Below are positions 17,277 to 23,854 of a stretch of DNA of 23,854 bases, piece by piece (positions within the stretch are counted from its first letter, which is position 1; every line of letters starts with the position of its first letter). Source of the DNA: Dehalococcoidia bacterium. Its GTDB lineage: Bacteria > Chloroflexota > Dehalococcoidia > Dehalococcoidales > BS750m-G39. The stretch is taken from positions 1-23,854 of the forward strand of contig JAUWZG010000005.1 in assembly GCA_030615425.1 (NCBI GenBank), read 5' to 3'. The translations under genes were made by a program, and so were the position numbers. The notes below the pieces were generated by a model. The model saw nothing but the letters and a program-made list of their open reading frames with translations. It made no database searches and was not told the origin of the DNA.

Positions 17277-17291
17277 TATAGATAATCTATA
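17277..17291. repeat. Perfect 15-nt palindrome in the trpF-aroF gap
   Basis: TATAGATAATCTATA is a perfect inverted repeat around A17284. It occupies the only noncoding gap inside the operon, between the trpF stop and the aroF ribosome-binding site. It could be an operator, an mRNA structure or chance. Its central part, GAT-N-ATC, is the same as in the palindrome at 21522-21536. Confidence 0.5.
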
Positions 17292-17294
17292 GCC

Positions 17295-17936
17295 TTAATC
17301 TGCCGACCTGACGGCTCGGACAAAAGCCTTGATTTTTTCCACATCTTTGACCCCTCCGCTCTCAACCCCGCTGGAGACATCAATGCCCCAGGGTCTCAAG
17401 CTGGCTACCGCCTCTCCTACATTTGACGGGTTTAGCCCGCCGGCAATAATGACCGGGTATTTTGCCACCGCCCGTCTGGCTATCTCCCAGGCGAACGCCT
17501 GCCCGGTTCCCCCGTACCTTTGCTCAACAAAGGTGTCAAGCAGGTAGATGTGAGAACGAGAACCGAGTTGTCGTTGGCCATCTTCCAGATGGGCTAAAAG
17601 CTCCTTCTCATCCCACCTATTAGATATATGAATCACCTTTATCACCGGTTTTTCTATTTCTTGGCAGTACTCCCAGCTCTCGTCACCGCTGAGCTGCACC
17701 CAGTCCAGCCCGCAGGCTGAAGCCAGGCTATTTACCTCGTCCGCCGGCATATTGACGAATACTCCCACCACCGGCAGACCGTGTTTTTTGACCGCAGCCG
17801 CTATCTCCTGTGCTTTCTCATAAGTGACCTGCCGCGGGCTGGGGGCCAAGACCACGCCGATAAGGTCAGCCCCGGCTTCTATTGCCGCCCGGGCATAAGA
17901 GACCTCGGTAATACCGCAAATCTTAACCTTGGTCAA
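17295..17936 (-). CDS. trpF: Phosphoribosylanthranilate isomerase
   Basis: TrpF isomerises phosphoribosylanthranilate to the carboxyphenylamino-deoxyribulose phosphate used by TrpC. The 213-residue TIM barrel has the catalytic Cys in VKICGIT (residues 4-10), the segment GVFVN, QLSGDE, the LLDT Asp (general acid), and the phosphate-binding IIAGGLNPSNV and GIDVSSGVE. The start is TTG (17936), overlapping the trpC stop as TTGA; it gives exactly the family N-terminus. It ends 36 nt before aroF. Confidence 0.96.
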   Translation of the reverse strand: MTKVKICGITEVSYARAAIEAGADLIGVVLAPSPRQVTYEKAQEIAAAVKKHGLPVVGVFVNMPADEVNSLASACGLDWVQLSGDESWEYCQEIEKPVIKVIHISNRWDEKELLAHLEDGQRQLGSRSHIYLLDTFVEQRYGGTGQAFAWEIARRAVAKYPVIIAGGLNPSNVGEAVASLRPWGIDVSSGVESGGVKDVEKIKAFVRAVRSAD

Positions 17937-18715
17937 AGCAACTCCTTTATCTTGGCGGCGACGTCATCGGCAGTAACCAGTGCCTCGCCAATTAATACCG
18001 CATCAACCCCCCACCCCTTTAGCTTCTGGACATCGTCTCGCCCTTTTATGCCGCTTTCACTGACCACTAGTCGGTCTGGAGGTATAAGTGGGCGAAGCCT
18101 TCTGGTGACATTTATGTCCACCGCCATGGTATCAAGGTCACGATTATTAATACCGATTATTTTGGCATCGCATGCTAGAGCCCTTTTTAGCTCTTCTTGG
18201 TTATGCACCTCGACCAGGCACTGCATTCCCAAATCGTGACTTAAAGAGAGCAGTTCCTCAAGCTCGGTATCATTCAGAATGGCAGCAATCAGCAGCACAG
18301 CGTCTGCCCCCCAGGCACGCGATTCAAAGAGCTGATAGGATTTCAGGATAAAGTCCTTCCTCAGTAGGGGGGTGTCGGGAAACTGGTGCCTTATTGCTTC
18401 AAGGTCTTCCCCGCTTCCCCCAAAATACCGCCCCTCGGTGAGCACTGATATTGCCGCCGCCCCACACTGGACATAAGTTCTGGCGAGCCTAACCGGGTCT
18501 AGCTCGGGGCTTAACACCCCTTTTGAAGGCGACGCCCGCTTGACCTCGGCAATCAAACGAAGGCTATCCCCCTTAAGAGCCGCCGCCAGGTCCAGGGGCG
18601 AAGGTTTTTCCTTAATGGCTGCTTCAAGTTCAGACAGAGGGATAGTTTTCTGCCTCTGCTCCAGCTCGTCTAGCTTCTCGGCGACAATCTTATCTAAAAA
18701 CATGGTTTTACTCAT
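17933..18715 (-). CDS. trpC: Indole-3-glycerol phosphate synthase
   Basis: TrpC closes the indole ring to make indole-3-glycerol phosphate. The 260-residue TIM barrel carries LIAEVKRASPSKG with the catalytic Lys and Glu region, VLTEGRYFGGS, LLRKDFI with the second catalytic Lys, LVEVHN, IGINNRDL, VVSESGI and VLIGEAL at the end. It overlaps the trpD end by eight bases. A second ATG four codons in is possible. It is a single-function protein, not fused to TrpF, although the two genes overlap by four bases. Confidence 0.97.
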   Translation of the reverse strand: MSKTMFLDKIVAEKLDELEQRQKTIPLSELEAAIKEKPSPLDLAAALKGDSLRLIAEVKRASPSKGVLSPELDPVRLARTYVQCGAAAISVLTEGRYFGGSGEDLEAIRHQFPDTPLLRKDFILKSYQLFESRAWGADAVLLIAAILNDTELEELLSLSHDLGMQCLVEVHNQEELKRALACDAKIIGINNRDLDTMAVDINVTRRLRPLIPPDRLVVSESGIKGRDDVQKLKGWGVDAVLIGEALVTADDVAAKIKELL

Positions 18716-19739
18716 AACTCTGACTCAGTTTAATTAGCCTCTCCAGTTTATCCAGCGCCCGTCCGCTATCTATTGCTTCTTTAGCTATCTCGGTACCTTC
18801 CTTTAGAGCTTGAAGCCCGGCGGGGTGTTGGGTGCGGTTGCCGACGGCAATACCGGCGGCGGCGTTCATTACCACGGCGTCTCTTCTCGGCCCTTGCTCA
18901 CCCTCCAGCACCGAGCGCAGCATGGCCGCATTCTCCTGGGGTGTTCCACCTTTTAGCGTCTCAACTGCGGCGGCTGCCAGCCCCAAGTCCTCAGCGGACA
19001 CCTGGTAATCGGTTATCTTACCCTCACGCAGTTCCCACACCCTGGACTTGCCGGCTAATGATATTTCATCCATTCCGTCCAGGCCGTGAACTACCAGGGA
19101 GTGCTTTGAGCCCAGGCGAAGCAGCACCTGCGCCAGCTTTTCGCCCAGCTCTTCGCTGGGCACACCCAAAACCTGGGACTCAGCCAGTGCCGGGTTGGTC
19201 AGTGGGCCAAGGATGTTGAATATAGTGCGTATGCCAATCTCACGCCTGGGGGTAGCGGCGAACTTCATTGACGGGTGAAACATCGGCGCGAACATGAAGC
19301 CGATGCCAACCTTTTCTAGGCAGTCCTTCACCTGACCGGCATCAAGCTCAATCTTCATTCCCAGCGCCTCCAGGACATCAGCACTGCCGCACTGACTGGT
19401 CATGGCGCGGTTATTATGCTTGGCTACCTTTATCCCGGCACCAGCGGCAACCAAGGCGGCGGCGGTGGATATGTTGAAACTTTTTGAGTTATCACCCCCT
19501 GTGCCGACAATATCAATCACCGGCTCGAGGGTCTCCACCCGAACCGACTTAGCCCGCATCACGCTGGCCAGTCCGGCAATTTCATCGGCCGTCTCGCCTT
19601 TGATTCTCAAGGCGGTGACAAAGGCGCCAAATTGGGCTGGTGTTACCTGTCCTGTGGTCAACTCCTCCATCACCTCGGCGGCTTGCTCCATGGTAAGGGA
19701 CTGCCCCGAAACCAGTAAGCTAATTGCTTCCTTAATCAT
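18708..19739 (-). CDS. trpD: Anthranilate phosphoribosyltransferase
   Basis: TrpD attaches phosphoribose from PRPP to anthranilate. The 343-residue protein has the nucleoside-phosphorylase-III fold signatures: the N-terminal helical part to about residue 70, DIVGTGGDNSKSFNIST (PRPP site), KHNNRAMTSQCGSADVLEALG, the FAPMFHPSMKF segment, RTIFNILGPLTNPA and VHGLDGMDE. It begins directly with the transferase domain, so no glutamine amidotransferase (TrpG) is fused to it, unlike the enterobacterial TrpGD. Its ATG overlaps the trpE stop in ATGA, leaving no room for trpG. Confidence 0.97.
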   Translation of the reverse strand: MIKEAISLLVSGQSLTMEQAAEVMEELTTGQVTPAQFGAFVTALRIKGETADEIAGLASVMRAKSVRVETLEPVIDIVGTGGDNSKSFNISTAAALVAAGAGIKVAKHNNRAMTSQCGSADVLEALGMKIELDAGQVKDCLEKVGIGFMFAPMFHPSMKFAATPRREIGIRTIFNILGPLTNPALAESQVLGVPSEELGEKLAQVLLRLGSKHSLVVHGLDGMDEISLAGKSRVWELREGKITDYQVSAEDLGLAAAAVETLKGGTPQENAAMLRSVLEGEQGPRRDAVVMNAAAGIAVGNRTQHPAGLQALKEGTEIAKEAIDSGRALDKLERLIKLSQSYE

Positions 19740-21190
19740 AGGTGGTTCCCCCTCGACGTCGTGTTTGAGGCCTCAGCCTCTTCAATAGCCTTTAGCAAAG
19801 CCTTGGCCTTGTTTAGGGTTTCCTCATATTCACGTTCAGGCACACTTTCATAGATAATACCAGCACCAGCTTGGATGTAAGCTATTCCGTTGCTCAGGAT
19901 AATAGTCCTTATGGTTATGGCGGTATCCATGTTACCGGAGAAGCTGAAGTAGCCCACACACCCGGCGTATGGTCCTCTCTTGTCCGGCTCAAGCTCGGCG
20001 ATAATCTCCATGGCTCGAATTTTGGGCGCCCCGGAGACAGTGCCGGCGGGAAAACAGGCGTCGAGGGCATCCAGAGGACTCACGTCGCTACGGAGCCTAC
20101 CCTCTACGTTGGTGACCAGGTGCATGACATGGGAGTAACGTTCCACCTTCATAAGCTCGCTGACCTTAACCGTGCCCGGAACGCTAATCCGGCCGATTTC
20201 AGTGCGCCCGAGGTCAACCAGCATCATGTGTTCAGCTCGGTCCTTTTCGTCATTACGTAACTCTTCCTCCAGTTTGGCATCTTCGGTCGGACTCTTCCCG
20301 CGCCGTCGTGTTCCAGCGATAGGACGGGTGGTCACCGTGCCATCCACCGCTCGCACCAGAATCTCGGGAGATGAGCCAATGAGCTGGAAGTCCTTTAGGT
20401 CCAGGAAGAACATGTAGGGCGAGGGATTGATGCGCCGCAGTGCCTGATAAATATTTAAGGGGTGGGCGTTGGTGCGCCGGCTCAGGCGCTGGGAGAGCAC
20501 GATCTGGATGGCTTCGCCGGCGATGATATATTGCCTTGCCTTCTCTACATTGGCTTCAAATTCTTCCCTGGTGAAGTTGGAAGAGATTTCGGTGGGTGCT
20601 TTTGGTGTATCCGGTGTTACGTGTTGGGCAAGGGGTTGCTCCAGTCTACTGGCTAGGTTGTCTATTTTGCCCACTGCCGCCCGATAAGCGCTATCGGCGT
20701 TACCATCGGGGCGAGCGTGGCTGACAATTTTAATCTTGCGAGTAGCGTGGTCGAAGATGAGAAGGCTATCAACGAACATGAACACTGACTCGGGCAGAGC
20801 TAGGGGGTCGGATTCTGGCGATGGTAGTTCTTCCAGGCGCCGTACTGTCTCATAGGCAAGGTAGCCTACGGCGCCACCGCAAAAATCAGGCAGCCCGCTT
20901 ACCGGTACCATCTTGTGTTTGCCCAGCTCCTCGGCGATGATGCTGAGGGGGTTGGTCTTATCTCCCTCCTTGGTGCTCAGCACCCGATAGGGCTCAGTGC
21001 CGATAAAGCTGTAGCGTGCCACACGCTCGTCACCTTCAACGCTCTCCAGGAGAAAGGAATAATCGCCGCCTTTCACCTTCAAGAAGGCAGAAACCGGTGT
21101 TTCTGAATCCACCTCAATCTCGCGGTAGATGGGCACCAGATTCCCCTGGTTTCTTAGCGCTCTAAATTCTTCTAATGTAGGATGGTACAT
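19736..21190 (-). CDS. trpE: Anthranilate synthase component I
   Basis: TrpE makes anthranilate from chorismate, using ammonia released from glutamine by TrpG. From the ATG at 21190 (484 aa) the N-terminus (YHPTLEEFRALRNQGNLVPI) is typical. LLES (47-50) is the tryptophan feedback site. The chorismate-binding domain has GSSPEILVR, RPIAGTRRRG, AEHMMLVDLGR, YSHVMHLV and FPAGTVSGAPKIRAMEII. In the otherwise conserved DLGRNDIGR motif this protein reads DLGRTEIGR (326-334). There is no fused or adjacent glutaminase. An in-frame TTG at 21217 lies inside the terminator T-run and is unlikely; AAGGAG lies 12 bases before the ATG. It is the first gene after the T-box leader. Confidence 0.96.
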   Translation of the reverse strand: MYHPTLEEFRALRNQGNLVPIYREIEVDSETPVSAFLKVKGGDYSFLLESVEGDERVARYSFIGTEPYRVLSTKEGDKTNPLSIIAEELGKHKMVPVSGLPDFCGGAVGYLAYETVRRLEELPSPESDPLALPESVFMFVDSLLIFDHATRKIKIVSHARPDGNADSAYRAAVGKIDNLASRLEQPLAQHVTPDTPKAPTEISSNFTREEFEANVEKARQYIIAGEAIQIVLSQRLSRRTNAHPLNIYQALRRINPSPYMFFLDLKDFQLIGSSPEILVRAVDGTVTTRPIAGTRRRGKSPTEDAKLEEELRNDEKDRAEHMMLVDLGRTEIGRISVPGTVKVSELMKVERYSHVMHLVTNVEGRLRSDVSPLDALDACFPAGTVSGAPKIRAMEIIAELEPDKRGPYAGCVGYFSFSGNMDTAITIRTIILSNGIAYIQAGAGIIYESVPEREYEETLNKAKALLKAIEEAEASNTTSRGNHL

Positions 21191-21215
21191 AATAAAAGTT
21201 ATCTCCTTCTCAGGC

Positions 21216-21250
21216 AAAAAAATTAACCTCTCGCCTATAGGGGCGAGAGG
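21216..21250 (-). terminator. T-box attenuator terminator of the aro-trp operon
   Basis: On the minus strand CCTCTCGCC (21250-21242) pairs with GGCGAGAGG (21235-21227), with a 6-nt loop, followed by TTAATTTTTTT. Uncharged tRNA-Trp would favour the alternative antiterminator that contains the T-box sequence. Confidence 0.9.
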
Positions 21251-21505
21251 TCAGTCCTTCGCGGTGCCACCCTAATTGATTGCTATTTGGCAACCATCTC
21301 TTACAGGTACGGCTTCAGTATCTTGAAGCGATACCCTGGGCTCTGCTAACGGTGCCCTTCCGACAAAGCCTACTCAGGTTTCCCCTTTCGGTTTGTGGCT
21401 CCCGAGTCCATTCAACCCCTGCGCCGGCACCGGCTCACACCTTACCCGGCTCTCTGAGCCTCGCTGGGGGCATACTAGTCTCGTTCCCAGCCTTTACTTT
21501 TTATT
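21218..21505 (-). promoter_or_regulatory. T-box leader with tryptophan (UGG) specifier
   Basis: The minus-strand leader carries the T-box sequence AGGGTGGCACCGCGA (21273-21259). Upstream it has the stem I hallmarks: AGAGAG, GGTGTGAGCC, and a specifier loop reading GAA-TGG-A, which puts the codon TGG at 21410-21408. Further typical elements are GAGTAGGC and CGGAAGGGCACCGTTA. TGG pairs with the anticodon of tRNA-Trp, so uncharged tRNA-Trp should allow read-through into trpE and the 11 genes behind it. Confidence 0.95.
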
Positions 21506-21516
21506 TAATTAAGTGA

Positions 21517-21545
21517 AGTTTACCCGATTATCGGGTTTTTGTCAA
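21517..21545 (-). promoter_or_regulatory. Promoter of the aro-trp operon
   Basis: On the minus strand: perfect -35 TTGACA (21545-21540), a 17-nt spacer and -10 TAAACT (21522-21517). The start would be near 21510, giving a leader of about 320 nt. The spacer is filled by a palindrome (separate entry). Confidence 0.7.
21522..21536. repeat. 15-nt palindrome inside the aro-trp promoter spacer
   Basis: ACCCGATTATCGGGT is a perfect inverted repeat around T21529. It lies between the -35 and -10 boxes, overlapping the first base of the -10. A repressor bound here would block RNA polymerase, so it is a candidate operator. No regulator gene is visible in the window. Confidence 0.6.
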
Positions 21546-21558
21546 GTGAGGGAAGTCA

Positions 21559-21587
21559 TTGACTTTGCTCTAAATTAGTGATATATC
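21559..21587 (+). promoter_or_regulatory. Predicted promoter of the DUF4870-like gene
   Basis: TTGACT (21559-21564), a 17-nt spacer and TATATC (21582-21587). It diverges from the aro-trp promoter, with the two -35 boxes only 13 bases apart. The -35 is part of a 9-bp inverted repeat: TTGACTTTG (21559-21567) and CAAAGTCAA (21593-21601). Confidence 0.5.
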
Positions 21588-21617
21588 TAGTTCAAAGTCA
21601 AAAGGGAAGCTTGAACA

Positions 21618-21956
21618 ATGACTAAGGCAAAGGGCAAAACAAGCACAGGGCTTGAGCCAAACATTGCTGGATTACTGTGCTATGTGTTAGGTTGGGTAAC
21701 CGGGGTGATATTCTTCATCCTGGAGAAAGATAACAAGTTCGTGCGCTTTCATGCTATGCAGTCAATAATTACCTTTGGCGCCATTAACATAGCCTACTTT
21801 ATCCTCGCCTTCATACCAATTATTGGTTGGATATTTGGCTACCTCATCGGCGCGCTTGGCTTTGTCCTGTGGATAGTACTGATGGTTAAAGCTGCTCAGG
21901 GGGAGAAATATAAGCTCCCCCTGGCTGGTGACTTAGCTGAGCAATTGTCCAAATAA
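21618..21956 (+). CDS. DUF4870/Tic20-like small membrane protein
   Basis: A 112-residue protein with about three hydrophobic segments: near residues 17-33, 48-68 and 70-90. The pattern NIAGLLCYVLGWVTGVIFFILEKDNKFVRFHAMQ, in particular the EKDNKFVRFHAMQS loop between helices one and two, is typical of the DUF4870 (Tic20-like) family, whose role in bacteria is unknown. The C-terminal end after the third helix is short and cytosolic-looking. GGGAAG lies eight bases before the ATG. It is divergent from the aro-trp operon and has its own promoter. A perfect 9-bp hairpin (21897-21923) lies within the 3' part of the coding sequence. Confidence 0.85.
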   Translation: MTKAKGKTSTGLEPNIAGLLCYVLGWVTGVIFFILEKDNKFVRFHAMQSIITFGAINIAYFILAFIPIIGWIFGYLIGALGFVLWIVLMVKAAQGEKYKLPLAGDLAEQLSK

Positions 21957-22063
21957 GTAAGGCAGAAGAAAGCAAATTAAAAAATCATATCATTGGTGTA
22001 GGGTTGTATTAGCCTCATTGCCTATGGTAACCCCGGCTCCACTTAAAAGCCTGCGGTAGATAG

Positions 22064-22849
22064 ATGAGTAAGTTTATAGATAAATTGAGTCTGGTTTCAC
22101 AGGCTGGGCTCAAGCCTATGGGGTTCAGGGCGGCGGGGGTGCCACCGAAGCCCAGGATGCTGCTCATTGCCAGTCTGGCTCAGGTTGGCGTTGACCGTTT
22201 GGCTGATGGTGTGGCTGGGGCTGATGCCGGGCTGTTGCCAATCTCCAAATTGAGTTCTGGGGTTAAAACCCTTAAACAAATATGCCAGGCGGTGCCTGAT
22301 ATTCCCTGGGGTGGCTGGCTGAAAGAAATGGGCAGGGAAGGGATGGAGCAGATGGTGGAGGCTGGCGGCGACTTTGTCGTTTTCCCGGCCGGTAGTGCTT
22401 CGCTGGCCATGCTTGAGGAGGAAAAGCTGGGCAAGATACTAGAGGTCGAGCCCGGGCTCGACCTAGGCTTATTGAAGGCAGTCGATGACTTACCGGTAGA
22501 TGCAGTGCTTGTTGCCGCTGAAGGTGGGAAGGACTATTTACTTACCTGGAATCACCTCATACTCTTTCGGCGCTGTGCCAGCCTGTTGACTAAACCCTTG
22601 CTGGTCTTGGTGCCGTCGGAGTTGGCAGCCAGCGAGCTTCAGGCTCTATGGGAAGCAGGGGTGGGCGGTGTGGTGGTGGAGGCTGGAATTGAGGCTGAGG
22701 GAAGATTAGCCAAATTACGCCAGATGATTGACAAATTGACCCTGCCATCACCAGGCAAGCGCAGAAAAGCAGAACCCTTGGTTCCTTATATTCGTGGAGA
22801 GACAGTAGTAGCATCCGAAGAGGAAGAAGAGGAGGAGGAGGAGGAGTAG
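22064..22849 (+). CDS. Hypothetical protein with polyglutamate C-terminus
   Basis: A 261-residue protein that I do not recognise. Alternating short hydrophobic strands and helices (MLLIASLAQVGVDRLADGVAGADAGLL, GGDFVVFPAGS, VDAVLVAAEGG, LLVLVPSELAA, GVGGVVVEAG) suggest an alpha/beta barrel-like fold. There is no signal peptide or membrane helix. A basic stretch (KRRKAE, near residue 231) is followed by a tail that ends in ten consecutive Glu residues, coded by mixed GAA/GAG. The start ATG has no strong ribosome-binding site. The gene converges on the guaB3-like gene, with stop codons three bases apart. Function unknown; the tail may bind a basic partner or metal. Confidence 0.75.
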   Translation: MSKFIDKLSLVSQAGLKPMGFRAAGVPPKPRMLLIASLAQVGVDRLADGVAGADAGLLPISKLSSGVKTLKQICQAVPDIPWGGWLKEMGREGMEQMVEAGGDFVVFPAGSASLAMLEEEKLGKILEVEPGLDLGLLKAVDDLPVDAVLVAAEGGKDYLLTWNHLILFRRCASLLTKPLLVLVPSELAASELQALWEAGVGGVVVEAGIEAEGRLAKLRQMIDKLTLPSPGKRRKAEPLVPYIRGETVVASEEEEEEEEEE

Positions 22850-22852
22850 CCT

Positions 22853-23854
22853 TTAGGGGCTGGCCTGGGACATCTGCCAGGATTTTCCTTCGGTGGTAAT
22901 AGCCGGGGCAATTACCATCTCAGCTTTGTGCATTTCCTGGATATTGCGTGCCCCGCAGACGCCCAGGGCAGTGCGCAGCGCCCCGACCAGGTTCTGGCTG
23001 CCATCGGTAACTGAGGTGGGACCGAAGAGAATCTGCTCCATTGTTCCCGTAGTGCCTACTTTTATCCGTGTTCCCCTGGGTAGTGCCGGGTGGGGGTGAG
23101 ACATACCCCAGTGATAACCCAGCCCCGGCGCCTCCTTGGCTTGGGCCAGAATGGAGCCCAGCATTACGGCGTCAGCACCGGCGGCAAAGGCTTTGCCCAG
23201 GTCTCCACCGTTGCGAAAGCCGCCGTCGGTGATTATGGGCACATACCTTCCCGACTCGCGTTGGTATTCATCTCTGGCAAGGGCGCAATCCATGGTGGCT
23301 GTTATCTGGGGGACACCCACGCCAAGGACCTGCCGGGTGGTGCAGGCTGCCCCCGGCCCTACGCCGACCAGAACGCTGGAGATTCCGGTTCTCATAATCT
23401 CCAAGCAGGCGCTATAGCTGACACAATTGCCGACAATGATAGGCATAGGTATTAACTTGCGAAGCTTGGGAAAGATTAGCCCCTCGTAGCTTTTGGATGT
23501 GTGCTTGGCGGTGGTAACCGTGGACTGGACGACAAGGATATCAGCCTTGGCTTCAGCAGTTATGGGGGCAAAGCGTTTGGTATTAGCCGGTGTCACTGAA
23601 ACGGCGCATACCGCCCCCGCCTTTTTAATCGCCTCAATTCGCTCACCGATGAGGTTTTCCTTGATTGGTTCAGAATAGACCTTTTGCAGCAGGGCGGTGA
23701 CTTCGGCATTGGCAGCCCGGGCAATCTCAGCCAGGACCTCCTCGGGGTTATCATAGCGAGTTTGCACCCCCTCCAGATTGAGAACGCCCAGCCCTCCCAG
23801 CTTGCTTAATCTGGTGGCGGTGTTGACATCGACCACGGCGTCCATGGCTGACGC
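22853..23854 (-). CDS. guaB3: GuaB3-family IMP dehydrogenase-related protein (5' end outside window)
   Basis: The visible 333 or so residues form most of an IMP dehydrogenase/GMP reductase-type TIM barrel. The frame stays open to the window edge, reading A-S-A-MDAVVDV, which matches the middle of the N-terminal part of GuaB3 proteins (ASAMD region), so the true start lies beyond 23854 and the internal Met at 23845 is not the start. Motifs: GRLGGLGVLNLEG-like KLGGLGVLNLEG, the catalytic Cys loop GVGPGAACTTRQ, IITDGGFRNGGD and DAVMLGS. There is no CBS-domain insert, as expected for GuaB3. Bacterial GuaB3 proteins are found in Actinobacteria, Cyanobacteria and Chloroflexota; a role in purine nucleotide interconversion is likely but their activity is less well defined than that of GuaB. 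Confidence 0.9.
   Translation of the reverse strand, partial: ASAMDAVVDVNTATRLSKLGGLGVLNLEGVQTRYDNPEEVLAEIARAANAEVTALLQKVYSEPIKENLIGERIEAIKKAGAVCAVSVTPANTKRFAPITAEAKADILVVQSTVTTAKHTSKSYEGLIFPKLRKLIPMPIIVGNCVSYSACLEIMRTGISSVLVGVGPGAACTTRQVLGVGVPQITATMDCALARDEYQRESGRYVPIITDGGFRNGGDLGKAFAAGADAVMLGSILAQAKEAPGLGYHWGMSHPHPALPRGTRIKVGTTGTMEQILFGPTSVTDGSQNLVGALRTALGVCGARNIQEMHKAEMVIAPAITTEGKSWQMSQASP

Noticed and set aside
17259..17330. Internal promoter before aroF
   Set aside because: TATAGA and TATACA look like -10 boxes, but no -35 at 16-18 nt reaches more than 3/6 matches, so I do not call one.
21191..21217. TTG start that would extend TrpE by nine residues
   Set aside because: The TTG lies in the terminator T-run and the extension would include the ribosome-binding site; the ATG at 21190 gives the family N-terminus.

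Overview
The window looks like chromosome from a free-living anaerobic bacterium, most likely of the Dehalococcoidia (Chloroflexota). This is inference. It rests on a 16S rRNA gene that is not followed by 23S rRNA (as in Dehalococcoides), a GuaB3-type IMP dehydrogenase relative, a corrinoid-salvage cluster under a cobalamin riboswitch, and a radical SAM gene. No mobile element, CRISPR array or phage gene is visible.

Left part (1-4134): the 3' end of a 16S rRNA gene, a spacer of about 530 nt that can fold into a long imperfect hairpin, and tRNA-Ile(GAU) with its own promoter. A leftward three-gene unit follows: ccdA, a TlpA/ResA-like lipoprotein thioredoxin, and a small Cys-motif protein. A rightward pair starts from a promoter divergent to ccdA: a Fe-S RecB/Cas4-like nuclease and a CsaA-like tRNA-binding protein.

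Cobalamin part (4135-8744): a promoter, a cobalamin riboswitch and an intrinsic terminator precede a BtuF-like binding lipoprotein. Next come an unassigned radical SAM enzyme and cobT, cobS and cobU, which activate and attach the lower ligand. The set fits salvage and remodelling of corrinoids. No btuC, btuD, cobC or corrin-ring genes are present here.

Central part (8842-21545): tRNA-Ala(UGC) faces a 12-gene leftward operon across a bidirectional terminator. In transcription order the operon is trpE-trpD-trpC-trpF-aroF-aroB-aroQ-aroA-aroKE-aroC-trpB-trpA. It holds the whole route from erythrose-4-phosphate and PEP to chorismate, nested inside the tryptophan genes. Only the glutaminase subunit trpG is missing. 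Nearly all junctions are 4-base stop/start overlaps. Shikimate kinase and shikimate dehydrogenase are fused in one protein. The operon is led by a T-box with a UGG (Trp) specifier codon, and a perfect 15-nt palindrome fills the spacer of its promoter. Aromatic precursor supply therefore appears tied to tRNA-Trp charging.

Right part (21559-23854): a divergent small DUF4870/Tic20-like membrane protein, an unrecognised protein ending in a run of ten glutamates, and the convergent guaB3-type gene, which runs off the window end.
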